Below, one piece after another: positions 25,104-34,619 of a stretch of 64,000 bases of DNA. Within the stretch, counting starts at the first letter, position 1, and every line of letters begins with the position of its first letter. The stretch spans positions 1,302,001-1,366,000 of the forward strand of contig NZ_CP133656.1 in assembly GCF_036885195.1 (NCBI RefSeq), in the 5' to 3' direction. The position numbers and the translations under genes are program-made. The notes beneath the pieces are model-generated. The model searched no databases. It was not told the origin of the DNA and saw only the letters and a list, made by a program, of their open reading frames with translations. The DNA is from Pectobacterium cacticida. Lineage in GTDB: Bacteria; Pseudomonadota; Gammaproteobacteria; Enterobacterales; Enterobacteriaceae.

Positions 25104-26102
25104 ATGCAGCAAGTTGTTTATGTCGCCAGCCCGGAAAGCCAGCAGATTCACGTTTGGCAACTCGGTGCTCAAGGGGGGCTGACATTATTGCAAACCGTTG
25201 ATGTCCCTGGGCAGGTGCAACCGATGGCTATTGCGCCGAACAAACGTCATCTGTATGCCGGGGTTCGCCCGGATTTCAGGGTATTGAGCTATCGTATTGA
25301 TAAATCGGGGAAACTGACGCAAGTAGGCTCCGCGTCTTTACCGGGTAGCCCGACGCATCTGTCCACCGATCGTGATGGCCGTTTTCTGTTTAGTGCGTCA
25401 TACAGCGGCGCCTGTGTGAGCGTAAGCCCGATTGATGCTGAAGGTGTCGCCGGTGAGCCACTGCAGCAATTGAACGGGCTGGAAGGGTGTCACTCGACCA
25501 ATATCGATCCGACCAATCGCGTGGTATGGGCGCCGTGCCTGAAGGAGGACCGTATCCGTCTGTACGATCTCGCGCCGGATGGCAAATTGAGCGAACATCG
25601 TCAGTCTGCCATGACGACGGTATCGGGCGCGGGTCCGCGCCACATGGCTTTTCATCCCAATCAGCGTTTCGCCTATTGTGTGAATGAACTGGACAGTTCG
25701 GTGGATGTGTATCAGTTGGATGCCGCCAACGGTGAATTACAGAAGGTGCAAACGCTGGATGCTATGCCTGCGGGTTTTAACGATACGCGCTGGGCGGCCG
25801 ATATTCACATTACGCCGAATGGCCGTTTTCTGTATACCAGCGATCGTACTGCCAGCCTGTTAAGTGTTTTCCAGGTATCTGAAGACGGCAGCGCGTTAAC
25901 GCTGACTGGACATCAGCCAACTGAAACGCAGCCGCGCGGTTTTAACATCGATCACACCGGAGAATATCTGATTTCCGCCGGGCAAAAATCGCAGCACATC
26001 GAGGTGTATCGCATCGACCAAAATACCGGCGATCTACAACCGCTGGCGCGATACGCGGTCGGTCAAGGGCCGATGTGGGTGTCGGTGCTGGCGCTCGATT
26101 AA
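25104..26102 (+). CDS. pgl: 6-phosphogluconolactonase Pgl
   Basis: 332 residues of a seven-bladed beta-propeller of the YbhE/Pgl type. Highly conserved stretches include ASPESQQIHVW, VDVPGQVQPMAIAPNKRHLY, GAGPRHMAFHPN, CVNELDSSVDV, FNDTRWAADIHITPNGRFLY and PTETQPRGFNIDHTGEYL. It hydrolyses 6-phosphogluconolactone in the pentose phosphate pathway. AAGGAGAATATG supports the second of two adjacent ATGs (25101 or 25104). It is a single gene with a clear terminator. Confidence 0.96.
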   Translation: MQQVVYVASPESQQIHVWQLGAQGGLTLLQTVDVPGQVQPMAIAPNKRHLYAGVRPDFRVLSYRIDKSGKLTQVGSASLPGSPTHLSTDRDGRFLFSASYSGACVSVSPIDAEGVAGEPLQQLNGLEGCHSTNIDPTNRVVWAPCLKEDRIRLYDLAPDGKLSEHRQSAMTTVSGAGPRHMAFHPNQRFAYCVNELDSSVDVYQLDAANGELQKVQTLDAMPAGFNDTRWAADIHITPNGRFLYTSDRTASLLSVFQVSEDGSALTLTGHQPTETQPRGFNIDHTGEYLISAGQKSQHIEVYRIDQNTGDLQPLARYAVGQGPMWVSVLALD

Positions 26103-26116
26103 TCCCCCTGCACGAC

Positions 26117-26150
26117 AAAAAGCCCTGCATTTATTCGCAGGGCTTTTTTG
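26117..26150. terminator. pgl: Rho-independent terminator after pgl
   Basis: Stem AAAAAGCCCTGC with GCAGGGCTTTTTT around a TTTATTC loop, 15 nt after the pgl stop. The flanking A and T tracts would let it end fdnI transcription from the other side too. Confidence 0.9.
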
Positions 26151-26192
26151 TCACGGGCGTTTGAAGAAATGAGTCAACCGAAAGCGCTCGGG

Positions 26193-26828
26193 TTATTTCT
26201 CCGCTTCCTTCTCTTCCATTTCACGCGCCCAGCGCGGGTGATGTTTTCGCGCCCAGCGTTTGGAGACTTTGCCTTCAATCATGCCTTTAATCGACCCTTT
26301 GACCCAAAACGCCATATACATGTGGATCAAAATGGCATGGATTAGCACGATAGCGGCAACCGCATGAATCAGAATGGCATAGCGCACGATGTCAATCGGG
26401 AACAGATGAGCAAAGTAAGGCCGCCACATGATGACCCCGGTAATCAGCAGCACCAGCGCCAGCCCCATGATGCTCCAGAACATGAGCTTCTGACCTGGGT
26501 TGTATTTACCGACCTGAGCCACTTCATGTTCATTACCTTTCAACACTTCAATAATGTTGATGAACCAGGGGAGATCGCGTTTCTTCGGGATGTTATGGCT
26601 CACAAAACGGAAGAACATCGGGATCAGGCAAATAATGATCAGTACGCCAAAAAAGGGGTGCAGAATACGCCCCATCTGTGGCGTACCAAATGTCTGCGTC
26701 AGCCATTGCAGCGTGGGGAAGAACAGCGCAATCCCTGAGAGGGCGACCAGGAAAAAACTGATAACCACAATCCAGTGACAGATGCGATCGATAAACTTGG
26801 TACGCAAAATCATTTGTGGCTTACTCAT
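26193..26828 (-). CDS. fdnI: Formate dehydrogenase-N cytochrome b556 subunit FdnI
   Basis: 211 residues with four membrane spans. It starts MSKPQMILRTKFIDRICHW, like FdnI and unlike FdoI, and has the haem/quinone region GTPQMGRILHPFFG and the C-terminal HAILIHMYMAFWVKGSIKGMIEGKVSKRWARKHHPRW. It carries electrons from FdnH to menaquinone. The start at 26828 overlaps the fdnH stop by 8 nt. Confidence 0.95.
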   Translation of the reverse strand: MSKPQMILRTKFIDRICHWIVVISFFLVALSGIALFFPTLQWLTQTFGTPQMGRILHPFFGVLIIICLIPMFFRFVSHNIPKKRDLPWFINIIEVLKGNEHEVAQVGKYNPGQKLMFWSIMGLALVLLITGVIMWRPYFAHLFPIDIVRYAILIHAVAAIVLIHAILIHMYMAFWVKGSIKGMIEGKVSKRWARKHHPRWAREMEEKEAEK

Positions 26829-27729
26829 GTTTGTCTCCCCCTTCTTTTTCTTCTGCTTCGGGGTCATGCTCCATCTCTTCCGTATTCGGACCAATGCCGA
26901 CGTAGTGGAACATCAGCCCGGCGAATGTAGCGACAAACCCAAGCGCCGAGAGCGGCTTCAGAATGCCTTTCCACAGGTTGACCGGCGTGGAAATCTGCGG
27001 ATCGTCCGGCAGGTTGTGGTAGAGCGAAGGCCGGTCGGCGTGGTGTAGAACATACATGACGTGCGTACCGCCCACGCCCTGCGGATCGTAGAGGCCGGCG
27101 TTCTCATAACCGCGGCTTTTCAGGTCGGCGATGCGTTCTTCCGCTAGCTGTTTCATCTCCGCTTTTGTGCCGAAACGAATGGCGCCGGTCGGGCAGGTTT
27201 TCACACAGGCGGGTTCTTGCCCGACATTAACTCTGTCGACACACAGCGTACATTTATAGACCCGATTATCCTCTTTATTCAGCCGTGGGATATTGAACGG
27301 GCAACCGGCGATGCAATAGCCGCAGCCGATACACTGCTCGGACTGAAAATCGACGATGCCATTGGCATATTGGATAACAGCGCCTGCAGATGGACAGGCC
27401 TTCAAACAGCCGGGATCGCTACAGTGCATACACCCATCTTTACGGATCAACCATTCCAGACGATCGTTCTCTTCCACTTCGGAAAAACGCATCAATGTCC
27501 AGGATTTAGCGCTTAAGTCCGCCGGGTTATCATAAACCCCGAGGTTATGGCTGACGTCATCGCGAATATCGTTCCACTCTGAACAGGCTACCTGACAGCC
27601 TTTGCAGCCGATGCAGGTCGTAACATCAATGAGTTTCGCCACTTCGCTTTTGTCATCACGCACATGCGGGGGCGGTGTAAAGCCGTTGGTGGCCGAACGT
27701 TTAATAATATCTTGTGATTGCATTGACAT
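26821..27729 (-). CDS. fdnH: Formate dehydrogenase-N iron-sulfur subunit FdnH
   Basis: 302 residues. Four ferredoxin-type cysteine clusters are visible (CIGCKGCQVACSEW, CMHCSDPGCLKACP, CIGCGYCIAGCPFNIPR, and CTLCVDR with CVKTCP), which bind four [4Fe-4S] centres. A single C-terminal membrane helix (about 256-276) anchors the periplasmic domain. It passes electrons from FdnG to FdnI. fdnG lies 12 nt upstream. Confidence 0.96.
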   Translation of the reverse strand: MSMQSQDIIKRSATNGFTPPPHVRDDKSEVAKLIDVTTCIGCKGCQVACSEWNDIRDDVSHNLGVYDNPADLSAKSWTLMRFSEVEENDRLEWLIRKDGCMHCSDPGCLKACPSAGAVIQYANGIVDFQSEQCIGCGYCIAGCPFNIPRLNKEDNRVYKCTLCVDRVNVGQEPACVKTCPTGAIRFGTKAEMKQLAEERIADLKSRGYENAGLYDPQGVGGTHVMYVLHHADRPSLYHNLPDDPQISTPVNLWKGILKPLSALGFVATFAGLMFHYVGIGPNTEEMEHDPEAEEKEGGDKHE

Positions 27730-27741
27730 AGTTGGCTACCC

Positions 27742-30700
27742 TTACACCTTCTCTACATTAACCAAAAACGCTTTATATTCTGGCGTTTGTGAATTAGCGT
27801 CGCCGACGCTGGGCGTGAGTGTGTTCGCCAGGAAGCCCTTGCGCGTGGCACCCTCAAAGCCCCAGTGACAAGGGATGCCAATGGTTTCTACGCTATGACC
27901 GGCAATGTGCAGTGTCTTAATCCGTTTGGTCACCACCGCTTTGGCTTTGATGTAGCCTCGCTGACAGGAGACTTTGACTTCATCACCCGCCTTAATGCCT
28001 TTGCTCTGTGCCAGATTTTCGCCGATCTCAATAAACTGCTCTGGCTGCACAATAGCGTTTAGTCGCGCGTGTTTTGTCCAGTGACGGAACAACTCGGTAA
28101 TCGAGTAGGTGGTCGCGACGTAAGGGAAATCCTTCGCGGTGCCCATAGTCTTCGCGTCGCGGGCAAACAGGCGCGCGACCGGGCTGGAGATCACCGCCGG
28201 ATGCAGCGGGTTAGTGCCGATAGGGGACTCGATCGGTTCATAGTGTTCAGGGAATGGCCCGTCGACTAATTTGTCTACGGAGAACAGGCGCGCCACACCT
28301 TCCGGCAGCATAATGAACGGGCCGGTATCTTGGCCTGGCGGCACGGTGGCGGCAAAATCGGGTACATCGATGCCTTGCCATTTCTTACCCGTCCATTCCA
28401 GTAATTTGCGCTTGCTGTCCCACGGTTTTCCTTGCAGGTCGGCAGAGGCGCGGTTGTATAGAATGCGACGGTTTTGCGGCCAACTCCATGCCCAGTTTGG
28501 CGTACAGCCCAGCCCGGCATCCGCATTGTCGCGCCGATCCATCTGGTTACCCGCTTCTGTCCAGCTCCCGGCATAGATCCAGCAGAAGCTGGATGTCGTA
28601 CCGTCATCGCGTAACTGTGAGAAATCAGCAATCTGTTGGCCCTTGTGCAGGATCAATTTACCGCTGTCATCGTAGATATCCGCCAGTGCGATACCGTTGG
28701 CTTCGCGAGCGATCTCTTCCGGCGTAGGATCTTGCGGATTTTTATAGTTCCAGTTGATATTCATCAACGGATCGGGGTAAGCGCCGCCCTCTTCTTGATA
28801 CAATTCACGTAGGCGTACCAACAGCTTGCCGATAATTTTACCGTCGTGCAGGGCTTCCCCTGGTGGCTCGGCCGCCGCCCAGTGCCATTGGAGCCAACGG
28901 CCAGAGTTGGCGATAGATCCATTCTCTTCGGCAAAGCAGGAAGAGGGGAGGCGGAAGACTTCCGTCTGAATCGACGCTGTATCCACGTCATTGAATTCGC
29001 CATAGTTCTGCCAAAATGTCGACGTTTCCGTAATCAGCGGATCGATAATGACCATATACTTGAGTTTGGACAGCGCCTCGGTGGCCTTGTTCTTGTTGGA
29101 AAACGCCGCGACGGGGTTAAAACCCTGAACGATATAACCGTTCATTTTGCCTTCTACCATAAGTTCGGCTTGCGCCATCACGTCGTAGCTGCGATCCCAT
29201 TTCGGCAACCAGTCATACCCCCAATTATTCGCGGCTTGGGCGTTATCGCCGTAAAAGCTCTTCATCATACTGATAAAGAATTTGGGCGTATTTTTCCAAT
29301 AGTTAACCTGATCGGGCAGGGCGGCGGCGGGTGTGATCTGGCCCAGATAGGTTTTCAGATCTTGCTGCTTTTCCGACGGCAGCGGCATATAGCCCGGTAG
29401 ATTCAATGACAATAGGCCGAGATCGGTATATCCCTGAATATTAGAGTGACCGCGCAGGGCGTTAATCCCGCCGCCCGGCATACCGATGTTGCCAAGCAAG
29501 AGCTGGATCATGGCGGCGGAACGGATAATCTGCGCGCCGTTGGTGTGGTGCGTCCACCCTAATGCGTACATAAAGGTGGCGGTTTTATTCGGCACGCAGG
29601 TTTCCGCCAGCGTGCGGCAAATCTCTTCATAATCTTTGGCTGGCGTGCCGCACAGCGAGGTCACCATCTCCAATGTATAACGGGAAACATGTTTTTTCAG
29701 GAGGTTCCAGACACAACGGGGGTGGGAGAGCGTATTATCGCGTTTAGCAAAGCCGGATGCATCAAGCTCATACTGCCAACTGGCTTTATCGTATTGGCGT
29801 TTTTGCGCATCGTAACCGCTGAACAACCCTTCGTCGAAATGAAAATCCTCGCGCACGATCAGGCTGGCGTTGGTATACGAAACGACATATTCGCGATGAA
29901 TCTTATTATTGGTAATCAGGTAATTAACGATGCCTAACAGAAATGCGGCGTCGGAACCCGCCCGCACGGGCGCGTAGAGATCGGCAACGGCGGCGGAGCG
30001 GTTGAAACGCGGATCGACCACAATCAGTTTGGCATTATTATGCGTTTTCGCTTCTACAGCCCATTTAAAACCGACCGGATGCGCTTCCGCCGGATTGCCA
30101 CCCATCACGATAATGACGTTGGCATTCTTGATATCTACCCAGTTGTTGGTCATCGCGCCGCGGCCAAAGGTCGGTGCGAGCGCCGCGACAGTAGGCCCGT
30201 GACATAAGCGTGCCTGACAGTCGATGGCGACCATGCCAAGCGCGCGGGCAAATTTCTGATCGAGGACACCGGTTTCATTGCTGGCGGCTGATGAGCACAG
30301 CATGCCGGTGGTGAGCCAGCGGTTGACGGTTTCGCCTTTCTCGTTGGTACGCTGGAAGTTAGCGTCGCGATCGGCTTTCATCAGGCGCGCGATGCGCTCT
30401 ATGGCATCGTCCCAACTAATACGCTGCCATTTGTCAGAGCCCGGCGCGCGATATTCGGGGTAAAGCAGGCGGTTATCACTATGAATATAATCGACCAGGC
30501 CGGCGCCTTTTGGACACAGGGAACCCCGGCTGACGGGATGATCGGGATCGCCTTCGATATGAAAGATGGAGGGTTTGGCATTCTTGGCGCCATCGCCGAG
30601 GCTGTACATCAGCACGCCACAGCCGACAGAACAATAGGTGCAGTTATTACGCGTTTCTTTCGCGCGCAGCAGTTTATATTGACGTACTGATGCCATTGCT

Positions 30701-30789
30701 TCCGTGGGCGTAAAGCCCAATACTGCGAGAGTGGTTCCCGCCATCCCCCCCGCGCAAACTTTAAAGAAACCTCTTCTATTAACTTGCAT
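27742..30789 (-). CDS. fdnG: Formate dehydrogenase-N catalytic subunit FdnG, cysteine form
   Basis: 1015 residues, close to E. coli FdnG. It has a Tat signal (NRRGFFKVCAGGMAGTTLAVLGF), a [4Fe-4S] motif CTYCSVGCGVLMYSLG...CPKGAG and a Mo-bis-MGD fold. At position 196 E. coli has selenocysteine (UGA) in RVUHGPT; here the codon at 30202-30204 is TGT, giving RLCHGPT. The gene therefore reads through without SECIS-dependent decoding. It oxidises formate in the periplasm and feeds nitrate respiration. The start at ATG 30789 begins the Tat peptide; in-frame codons to 30816 are extra. FNR- and NarL-like sites lie upstream. Confidence 0.95.
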   Translation of the reverse strand: MQVNRRGFFKVCAGGMAGTTLAVLGFTPTEAMASVRQYKLLRAKETRNNCTYCSVGCGVLMYSLGDGAKNAKPSIFHIEGDPDHPVSRGSLCPKGAGLVDYIHSDNRLLYPEYRAPGSDKWQRISWDDAIERIARLMKADRDANFQRTNEKGETVNRWLTTGMLCSSAASNETGVLDQKFARALGMVAIDCQARLCHGPTVAALAPTFGRGAMTNNWVDIKNANVIIVMGGNPAEAHPVGFKWAVEAKTHNNAKLIVVDPRFNRSAAVADLYAPVRAGSDAAFLLGIVNYLITNNKIHREYVVSYTNASLIVREDFHFDEGLFSGYDAQKRQYDKASWQYELDASGFAKRDNTLSHPRCVWNLLKKHVSRYTLEMVTSLCGTPAKDYEEICRTLAETCVPNKTATFMYALGWTHHTNGAQIIRSAAMIQLLLGNIGMPGGGINALRGHSNIQGYTDLGLLSLNLPGYMPLPSEKQQDLKTYLGQITPAAALPDQVNYWKNTPKFFISMMKSFYGDNAQAANNWGYDWLPKWDRSYDVMAQAELMVEGKMNGYIVQGFNPVAAFSNKNKATEALSKLKYMVIIDPLITETSTFWQNYGEFNDVDTASIQTEVFRLPSSCFAEENGSIANSGRWLQWHWAAAEPPGEALHDGKIIGKLLVRLRELYQEEGGAYPDPLMNINWNYKNPQDPTPEEIAREANGIALADIYDDSGKLILHKGQQIADFSQLRDDGTTSSFCWIYAGSWTEAGNQMDRRDNADAGLGCTPNWAWSWPQNRRILYNRASADLQGKPWDSKRKLLEWTGKKWQGIDVPDFAATVPPGQDTGPFIMLPEGVARLFSVDKLVDGPFPEHYEPIESPIGTNPLHPAVISSPVARLFARDAKTMGTAKDFPYVATTYSITELFRHWTKHARLNAIVQPEQFIEIGENLAQSKGIKAGDEVKVSCQRGYIKAKAVVTKRIKTLHIAGHSVETIGIPCHWGFEGATRKGFLANTLTPSVGDANSQTPEYKAFLVNVEKV

Positions 30790-30830
30790 TAGTTTCCCTG
30801 TGTAATTATGTATCATTTTTGTTGCGAGTA

Positions 30831-30871
30831 ATTTAACAACACATAAAATGTGGACTTTTGCGCAAAATCAA
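30831..30871 (-). promoter_or_regulatory. fdnG: Candidate FNR-dependent fdnG promoter
   Basis: On the minus strand TTGATTTTGCGCAA (30871-30858) is a good left half-site and a weaker right half-site of the FNR box TTGAT-N4-ATCAA. A TTAAAT hexamer (30836-30831) is placed as a -10 should be if the box is centred at -41.5, the usual class II arrangement. The predicted start is near 30823. Confidence 0.5.
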
Positions 30872-30905
30872 AATTTACGTCGTTAACTGGCTGTTGCACC
30901 TCCAA

Positions 30906-31059
30906 ATAGGTATGTTTTTTATGCGATATATATTGTAATTCATAACGATATTGTTGTTTTTTAGTTAAAGTATTGAAAGGTAAATGTGTCTATTAACAGG
31001 GGGATGCGAATGATTGTCGATAGCGTGTTACAAGTGGTTGCAATGTTAAGCAATGGGTA
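30906..31059 (-). promoter_or_regulatory. fdnG: Possible NarL/NarP heptamers upstream of fdnG
   Basis: Two heptamers fit TACYYMT on the minus strand: TACCTAT (30912-30906) and TACCCAT (31059-31053). E. coli fdnG is nitrate-induced by NarL from an upstream site. The motif is short, so chance is possible. Confidence 0.35.
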
Positions 31060-31130
31060 TTGATGTTAAAAAGTTGGGTGAGTGAAGGGGCGGATGGGTT
31101 AAAAATCCAGATGAGTTAAAAAGCCGGATA

Positions 31131-31159
31131 AATAAAAAAGCCGGATAGGAATCCGGCTT
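31131..31159 (-). terminator. metG: Rho-independent terminator of metG
   Basis: On the minus strand AAGCCGGAT (31159-31151) and ATCCGGCTT (31146-31138) form a 9-bp stem with a TCCT loop, followed by TTTTTATTTATCC. It lies 16 nt beyond the metG stop. Confidence 0.88.
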
Positions 31160-31174
31160 GGCTTGATACAATGA

Positions 31175-33205
31175 TTACTTGACCTGCATACCGGGCTGCG
31201 CGCCGCTATCAGGGCTCAGCAGGAAAATTTCTTTACCGCCGGGGCCTGCTGCCATCACCATGCCTTCCGAAACGCCAAACCGCATTTTACGTGCGGCCAG
31301 ATTCGCGACCATGACGGTTAAACGGCCTTCCAGTTCAGCCGGGTCAGGGTAGGCTTCACGAATGCCGGAGAACACCTGACGGGTTTCGCCGCCGAGATCC
31401 AGCGTCAGCCGTAGTAGCTTGTCAGAACCGTCGACCAATTCAGCTTGTTTAATCAAGGCGATACGCATATCGACCTTGGCAAAATCGTCAAAGCTAATGG
31501 TGTCCTGCACTGGATGATCGGCCAGCGGGCCAGACACGACTTTTTGCGCCGTGACCATATCTTCCTTGGATGCATTTACCATCGCGTTGACGTTATCGAC
31601 ATCAATGCGGTTGAACAAGGCTTTAAAGGGGCTAATTTGATGGTTTAACAACGGGGTTGTGATAGTGTCCCAGCGCAGTTCCGTCTGCAAAAACGCCTCT
31701 GTTCGCTGCGCCAGCGCAGGCAAAACCGGTTTCAGATACGTCATCAACACGCGGAACAGATGGATGCCCATTGAGCAAATGGCCTGTAGATCGGCATCCC
31801 GCCCTTCTGCTTTTGCCACAACCCACGGCGCCTGTTCGTCAACATAGCGGTTGGCGATATCCGCCAGCGCCATGATCTCACGAATCGCGCGGCCGGATTC
31901 CCGGCTGTTGTAGGCTTCCGCAATACTGGCGGCGGCGTCGGTGAAGGTTTTGTACAGATCGGCGTCGGCCAGCGTGCCCGCCAGCTTGCCGTCAAAGCGC
32001 TTGTTGATAAAACCCGCATTACGCGAGGCGAGATTCACGACCTTATTGACGATATCGGCATTCACGCGCTGGACAAAATCCTCCAGGTTGAGATCGATAT
32101 CATCAATGCGCGAAGATAATTTTGCCGCGTAGTAATAGCGCAGGCAGTCGGCATCCAGATGTTGCAGATACGTGCTGGCCTTAATAAAGGTGCCGCGCGA
32201 TTTCGACATCTTGGCGCCGTTGACCGTGACGTAACCGTGTACGAACAGATTAGTCGGTTTACGGAAACCACTGCCTTCCAGCATGGCGGGCCAGAACAGA
32301 CTATGGAAATAAACGATATCTTTACCGATAAAGTGATACAAATCGGCATCTGAGCCGGTGTTCCAGAAATCGTCGAAATTCAGATCGCCACGCTTATCGC
32401 ACAGGTTCTTGAACGCGCCCATATAGCCGATGGGCGCATCCAGCCAGACGTAAAAATACTTGCCCGGCGCATCGGGAATTTCAAAACCGAAATAGGGCGC
32501 ATCGCGGGTAATGTCCCACTGTTGCAGACCCGCATCGAACCACTCCTGCATCTTATTGGCAACCTGTTCCTGCAACGCACCGGAGCGTGTCCAGGTTTGC
32601 AGCATGTCGCTGAATGCCGGCAGGTCAAAGAAAAAGTGCTCGGATTCGCGCATCTCTGGCGTGGCGCCGGAAACGGCGGATTTAGGATTGATCAATTCTG
32701 TCGGGCTGTAGGTCGCACCGCAAACTTCACAGTTATCGCCGTACTGGTCGGCAGCCTGACATTTCGGGCAGGTGCCTTTCACAAAGCGATCCGGCAAAAA
32801 CATGCCCTTTTCTGGGTCGTATAACTGAGAAATCGTGCGAGTTTTAATAAAGCCGTTCTCTTTCAGACGGCGATAAATCAGGCCTGACAGCTCGCGGTTC
32901 TCTTCGCTATGGGTTGAGTGATAGTTATCGTAGCTGATGGCGAAACCGGCGAAGTCCTGCTGATGCTCCTGACTCATCGCCGCAATCATCTGCTCTGGCG
33001 CGACGCCCATCTGCTGGGCCTTCAGCATAATGGGTGTGCCGTGGGCGTCATCTGCACAGATAAAGTGAACCTGATTGCCGCGCATTCGCTGATAACGTAC
33101 CCAAATATCCGCCTGAATATGTTCAAGCATATGACCGAGGTGAATCGAACCATTAGCGTAAGGCAGCGCGCACGTTACCAGGATTTTCTTTGCGACTTGA
33201 GTCAT
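31175..33205 (-). CDS. metG: Methionyl-tRNA synthetase MetG
   Basis: 676 residues, one fewer than E. coli MetG. Class I synthetase signatures are the HIGH equivalent HLGH, the KMSKS loop (KMSKSRGTF), the zinc knuckle CPKCQAADQYGDNCEVCG and a C-terminal tRNA-binding/dimerisation domain (about 575-676, FAKVDMRIALIKQAELVDGSDKLLRLTLDLGGETRQVFSGI). It charges tRNA-Met in the cytoplasm. ATG 33205 aligns with E. coli (MTQVAKKILVTCALPYANG); the open frame upstream is not conserved. It is divergent from mrp. Confidence 0.97.
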   Translation of the reverse strand: MTQVAKKILVTCALPYANGSIHLGHMLEHIQADIWVRYQRMRGNQVHFICADDAHGTPIMLKAQQMGVAPEQMIAAMSQEHQQDFAGFAISYDNYHSTHSEENRELSGLIYRRLKENGFIKTRTISQLYDPEKGMFLPDRFVKGTCPKCQAADQYGDNCEVCGATYSPTELINPKSAVSGATPEMRESEHFFFDLPAFSDMLQTWTRSGALQEQVANKMQEWFDAGLQQWDITRDAPYFGFEIPDAPGKYFYVWLDAPIGYMGAFKNLCDKRGDLNFDDFWNTGSDADLYHFIGKDIVYFHSLFWPAMLEGSGFRKPTNLFVHGYVTVNGAKMSKSRGTFIKASTYLQHLDADCLRYYYAAKLSSRIDDIDLNLEDFVQRVNADIVNKVVNLASRNAGFINKRFDGKLAGTLADADLYKTFTDAAASIAEAYNSRESGRAIREIMALADIANRYVDEQAPWVVAKAEGRDADLQAICSMGIHLFRVLMTYLKPVLPALAQRTEAFLQTELRWDTITTPLLNHQISPFKALFNRIDVDNVNAMVNASKEDMVTAQKVVSGPLADHPVQDTISFDDFAKVDMRIALIKQAELVDGSDKLLRLTLDLGGETRQVFSGIREAYPDPAELEGRLTVMVANLAARKMRFGVSEGMVMAAGPGGKEIFLLSPDSGAQPGMQVK

Positions 33206-33426
33206 GAGGAACTTGCTTTCTTTTGTGAATAGAGGAAACCCGATGTTAACCGATAGCGCCTTGCTGCGTAAACCGCTGACAGGGTTAAAACGGCAAGGCG
33301 TTACATTGCAGAGCCCATTTTGCGCGGCGCTTCCCCATTTTTGTTCATGAAGAGCGTCAGGCGGCAATGGCTCTGATATGCTATACCCAGTCTCAACGGT
33401 CAATATGAGAATTTCAAGGAGCCGGA

Positions 33427-34536
33427 ATGAATGCGACAGTCCCCGAACAACGACCAGAAGCATTGCGTGCGATGGTCGCCGGGGTTTTATCTACTTTTCA
33501 GCACCCGACACTGAAAAACAACCTAACGACGCTTAATGCGTTGCGCCACTGCGCATTGCTGGACGATGTGTTACACATCGAACTGACGATGCCGTTTGTC
33601 TGGCTGAGTGGATTAGCCGTGTTAAAAGAAACGGTCAGCGATGAATTATTACGCCTGTCCGGCGCTGAGGCGGTCGAGTGGCGTTTAACGCAGGATATCG
33701 CGACACTGCGGCGGGTAAATAACCAGGCTGGGGTGAAAGGTGTAAAAAATATCATTGCCGTCAGCTCCGGGAAAGGCGGCGTTGGCAAATCAAGTACGGC
33801 GGTCAACATGGCGCTGGCGCTGGCGGCGGAAGGCGCAAATGTGGGCATTCTGGATGCCGATATCTATGGTCCGTCGATTCCCACCATGTTGGGGGCGGCC
33901 AGTGAACGGCCCACCTCGCCGGATGGTCAGCACATGACGCCGATTATCGCCCACGGTCTGGCTACCAACTCGATCGGTTATCTGGTGACGGACGATAACG
34001 CGATGGTGTGGCGTGGGCCGATGGCGAGTAAAGCGCTATTGCAACTGCTACAAGATACGCTGTGGCCGGACTTGGATTATTTGGTCATCGATATGCCGCC
34101 GGGGACGGGGGATATTCAACTAACGCTGGCGCAGAACATTCCGGTCACTGGCGCGGTTGTCGTGACCACGCCGCAAGATATCGCGTTGATGGATGCCATG
34201 AAAGGCATCGCGATGTTTGAAAAAGTCGGCGTACCCGTGCTGGGTATCGTGGAGAATATGAGCGTGCATATCTGTAGCCACTGTGGCCATCTGGAGCCGA
34301 TCTTCGGCACGGGTGGTGCGCAGAAGCTGGCGGAAAAATATCACTGTTGCCTGCTGGGCCAGCTTCCACTGCATATCTCCCTACGTGAAGATCTGGATCG
34401 CGGTGAGCCGACAGTGGTCAGTCACCCGGACAGCGAATTCACTTCTCTGTATCGCGAACTGGCGGGGCAGGTAGCCGCGCAGCTTTACTGGCAGGGCGAA
34501 GTGATCCCCGGCGAAATCGCTTTCCGGGCGCTGTGA
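33427..34536 (+). CDS. mrp: Iron-sulfur cluster carrier protein Mrp/ApbC
   Basis: 369 residues: an N-terminal MIP18/DUF59 domain (about 10-90) and a deviant Walker A P-loop ATPase (SSGKGGVGKSSTAVNMALALA, near residue 116), with DADIYGPSIPTMLG, VIDMPPGTGD and the bridging cysteines in HICSHCGH. It binds and transfers [4Fe-4S] clusters. GGAGCCGGA precedes the ATG. It is divergent from metG, the conserved enterobacterial pair. A perfect 11-bp inverted repeat (34567-34577 and 34590-34600) without a U-tract follows. Confidence 0.96.
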   Translation: MNATVPEQRPEALRAMVAGVLSTFQHPTLKNNLTTLNALRHCALLDDVLHIELTMPFVWLSGLAVLKETVSDELLRLSGAEAVEWRLTQDIATLRRVNNQAGVKGVKNIIAVSSGKGGVGKSSTAVNMALALAAEGANVGILDADIYGPSIPTMLGAASERPTSPDGQHMTPIIAHGLATNSIGYLVTDDNAMVWRGPMASKALLQLLQDTLWPDLDYLVIDMPPGTGDIQLTLAQNIPVTGAVVVTTPQDIALMDAMKGIAMFEKVGVPVLGIVENMSVHICSHCGHLEPIFGTGGAQKLAEKYHCCLLGQLPLHISLREDLDRGEPTVVSHPDSEFTSLYRELAGQVAAQLYWQGEVIPGEIAFRAL

Positions 34537-34566
34537 TACGTAGTGGCGAGTGAATGACTCAACTAT

Positions 34567-34600
34567 TGCATGCCGAGCTTGCGCCCGCACTCGGCATGCA
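34567..34600. repeat. Perfect hairpin after mrp
   Basis: TGCATGCCGAG and CTCGGCATGCA form an 11-bp perfect stem around 12 nt. No T-run follows on either strand, so it may act as an mRNA-stabilising or factor-dependent stop between convergent mrp and the hipA remnant. Confidence 0.5.
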
Positions 34601-34619
34601 GGTTCTATAAGCGCGCTAA

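Noticed and set aside
28846..29400. A 184-residue plus-strand frame within fdnG
   Set aside because: Antisense to a conserved molybdoenzyme region with no supporting start site or domain.
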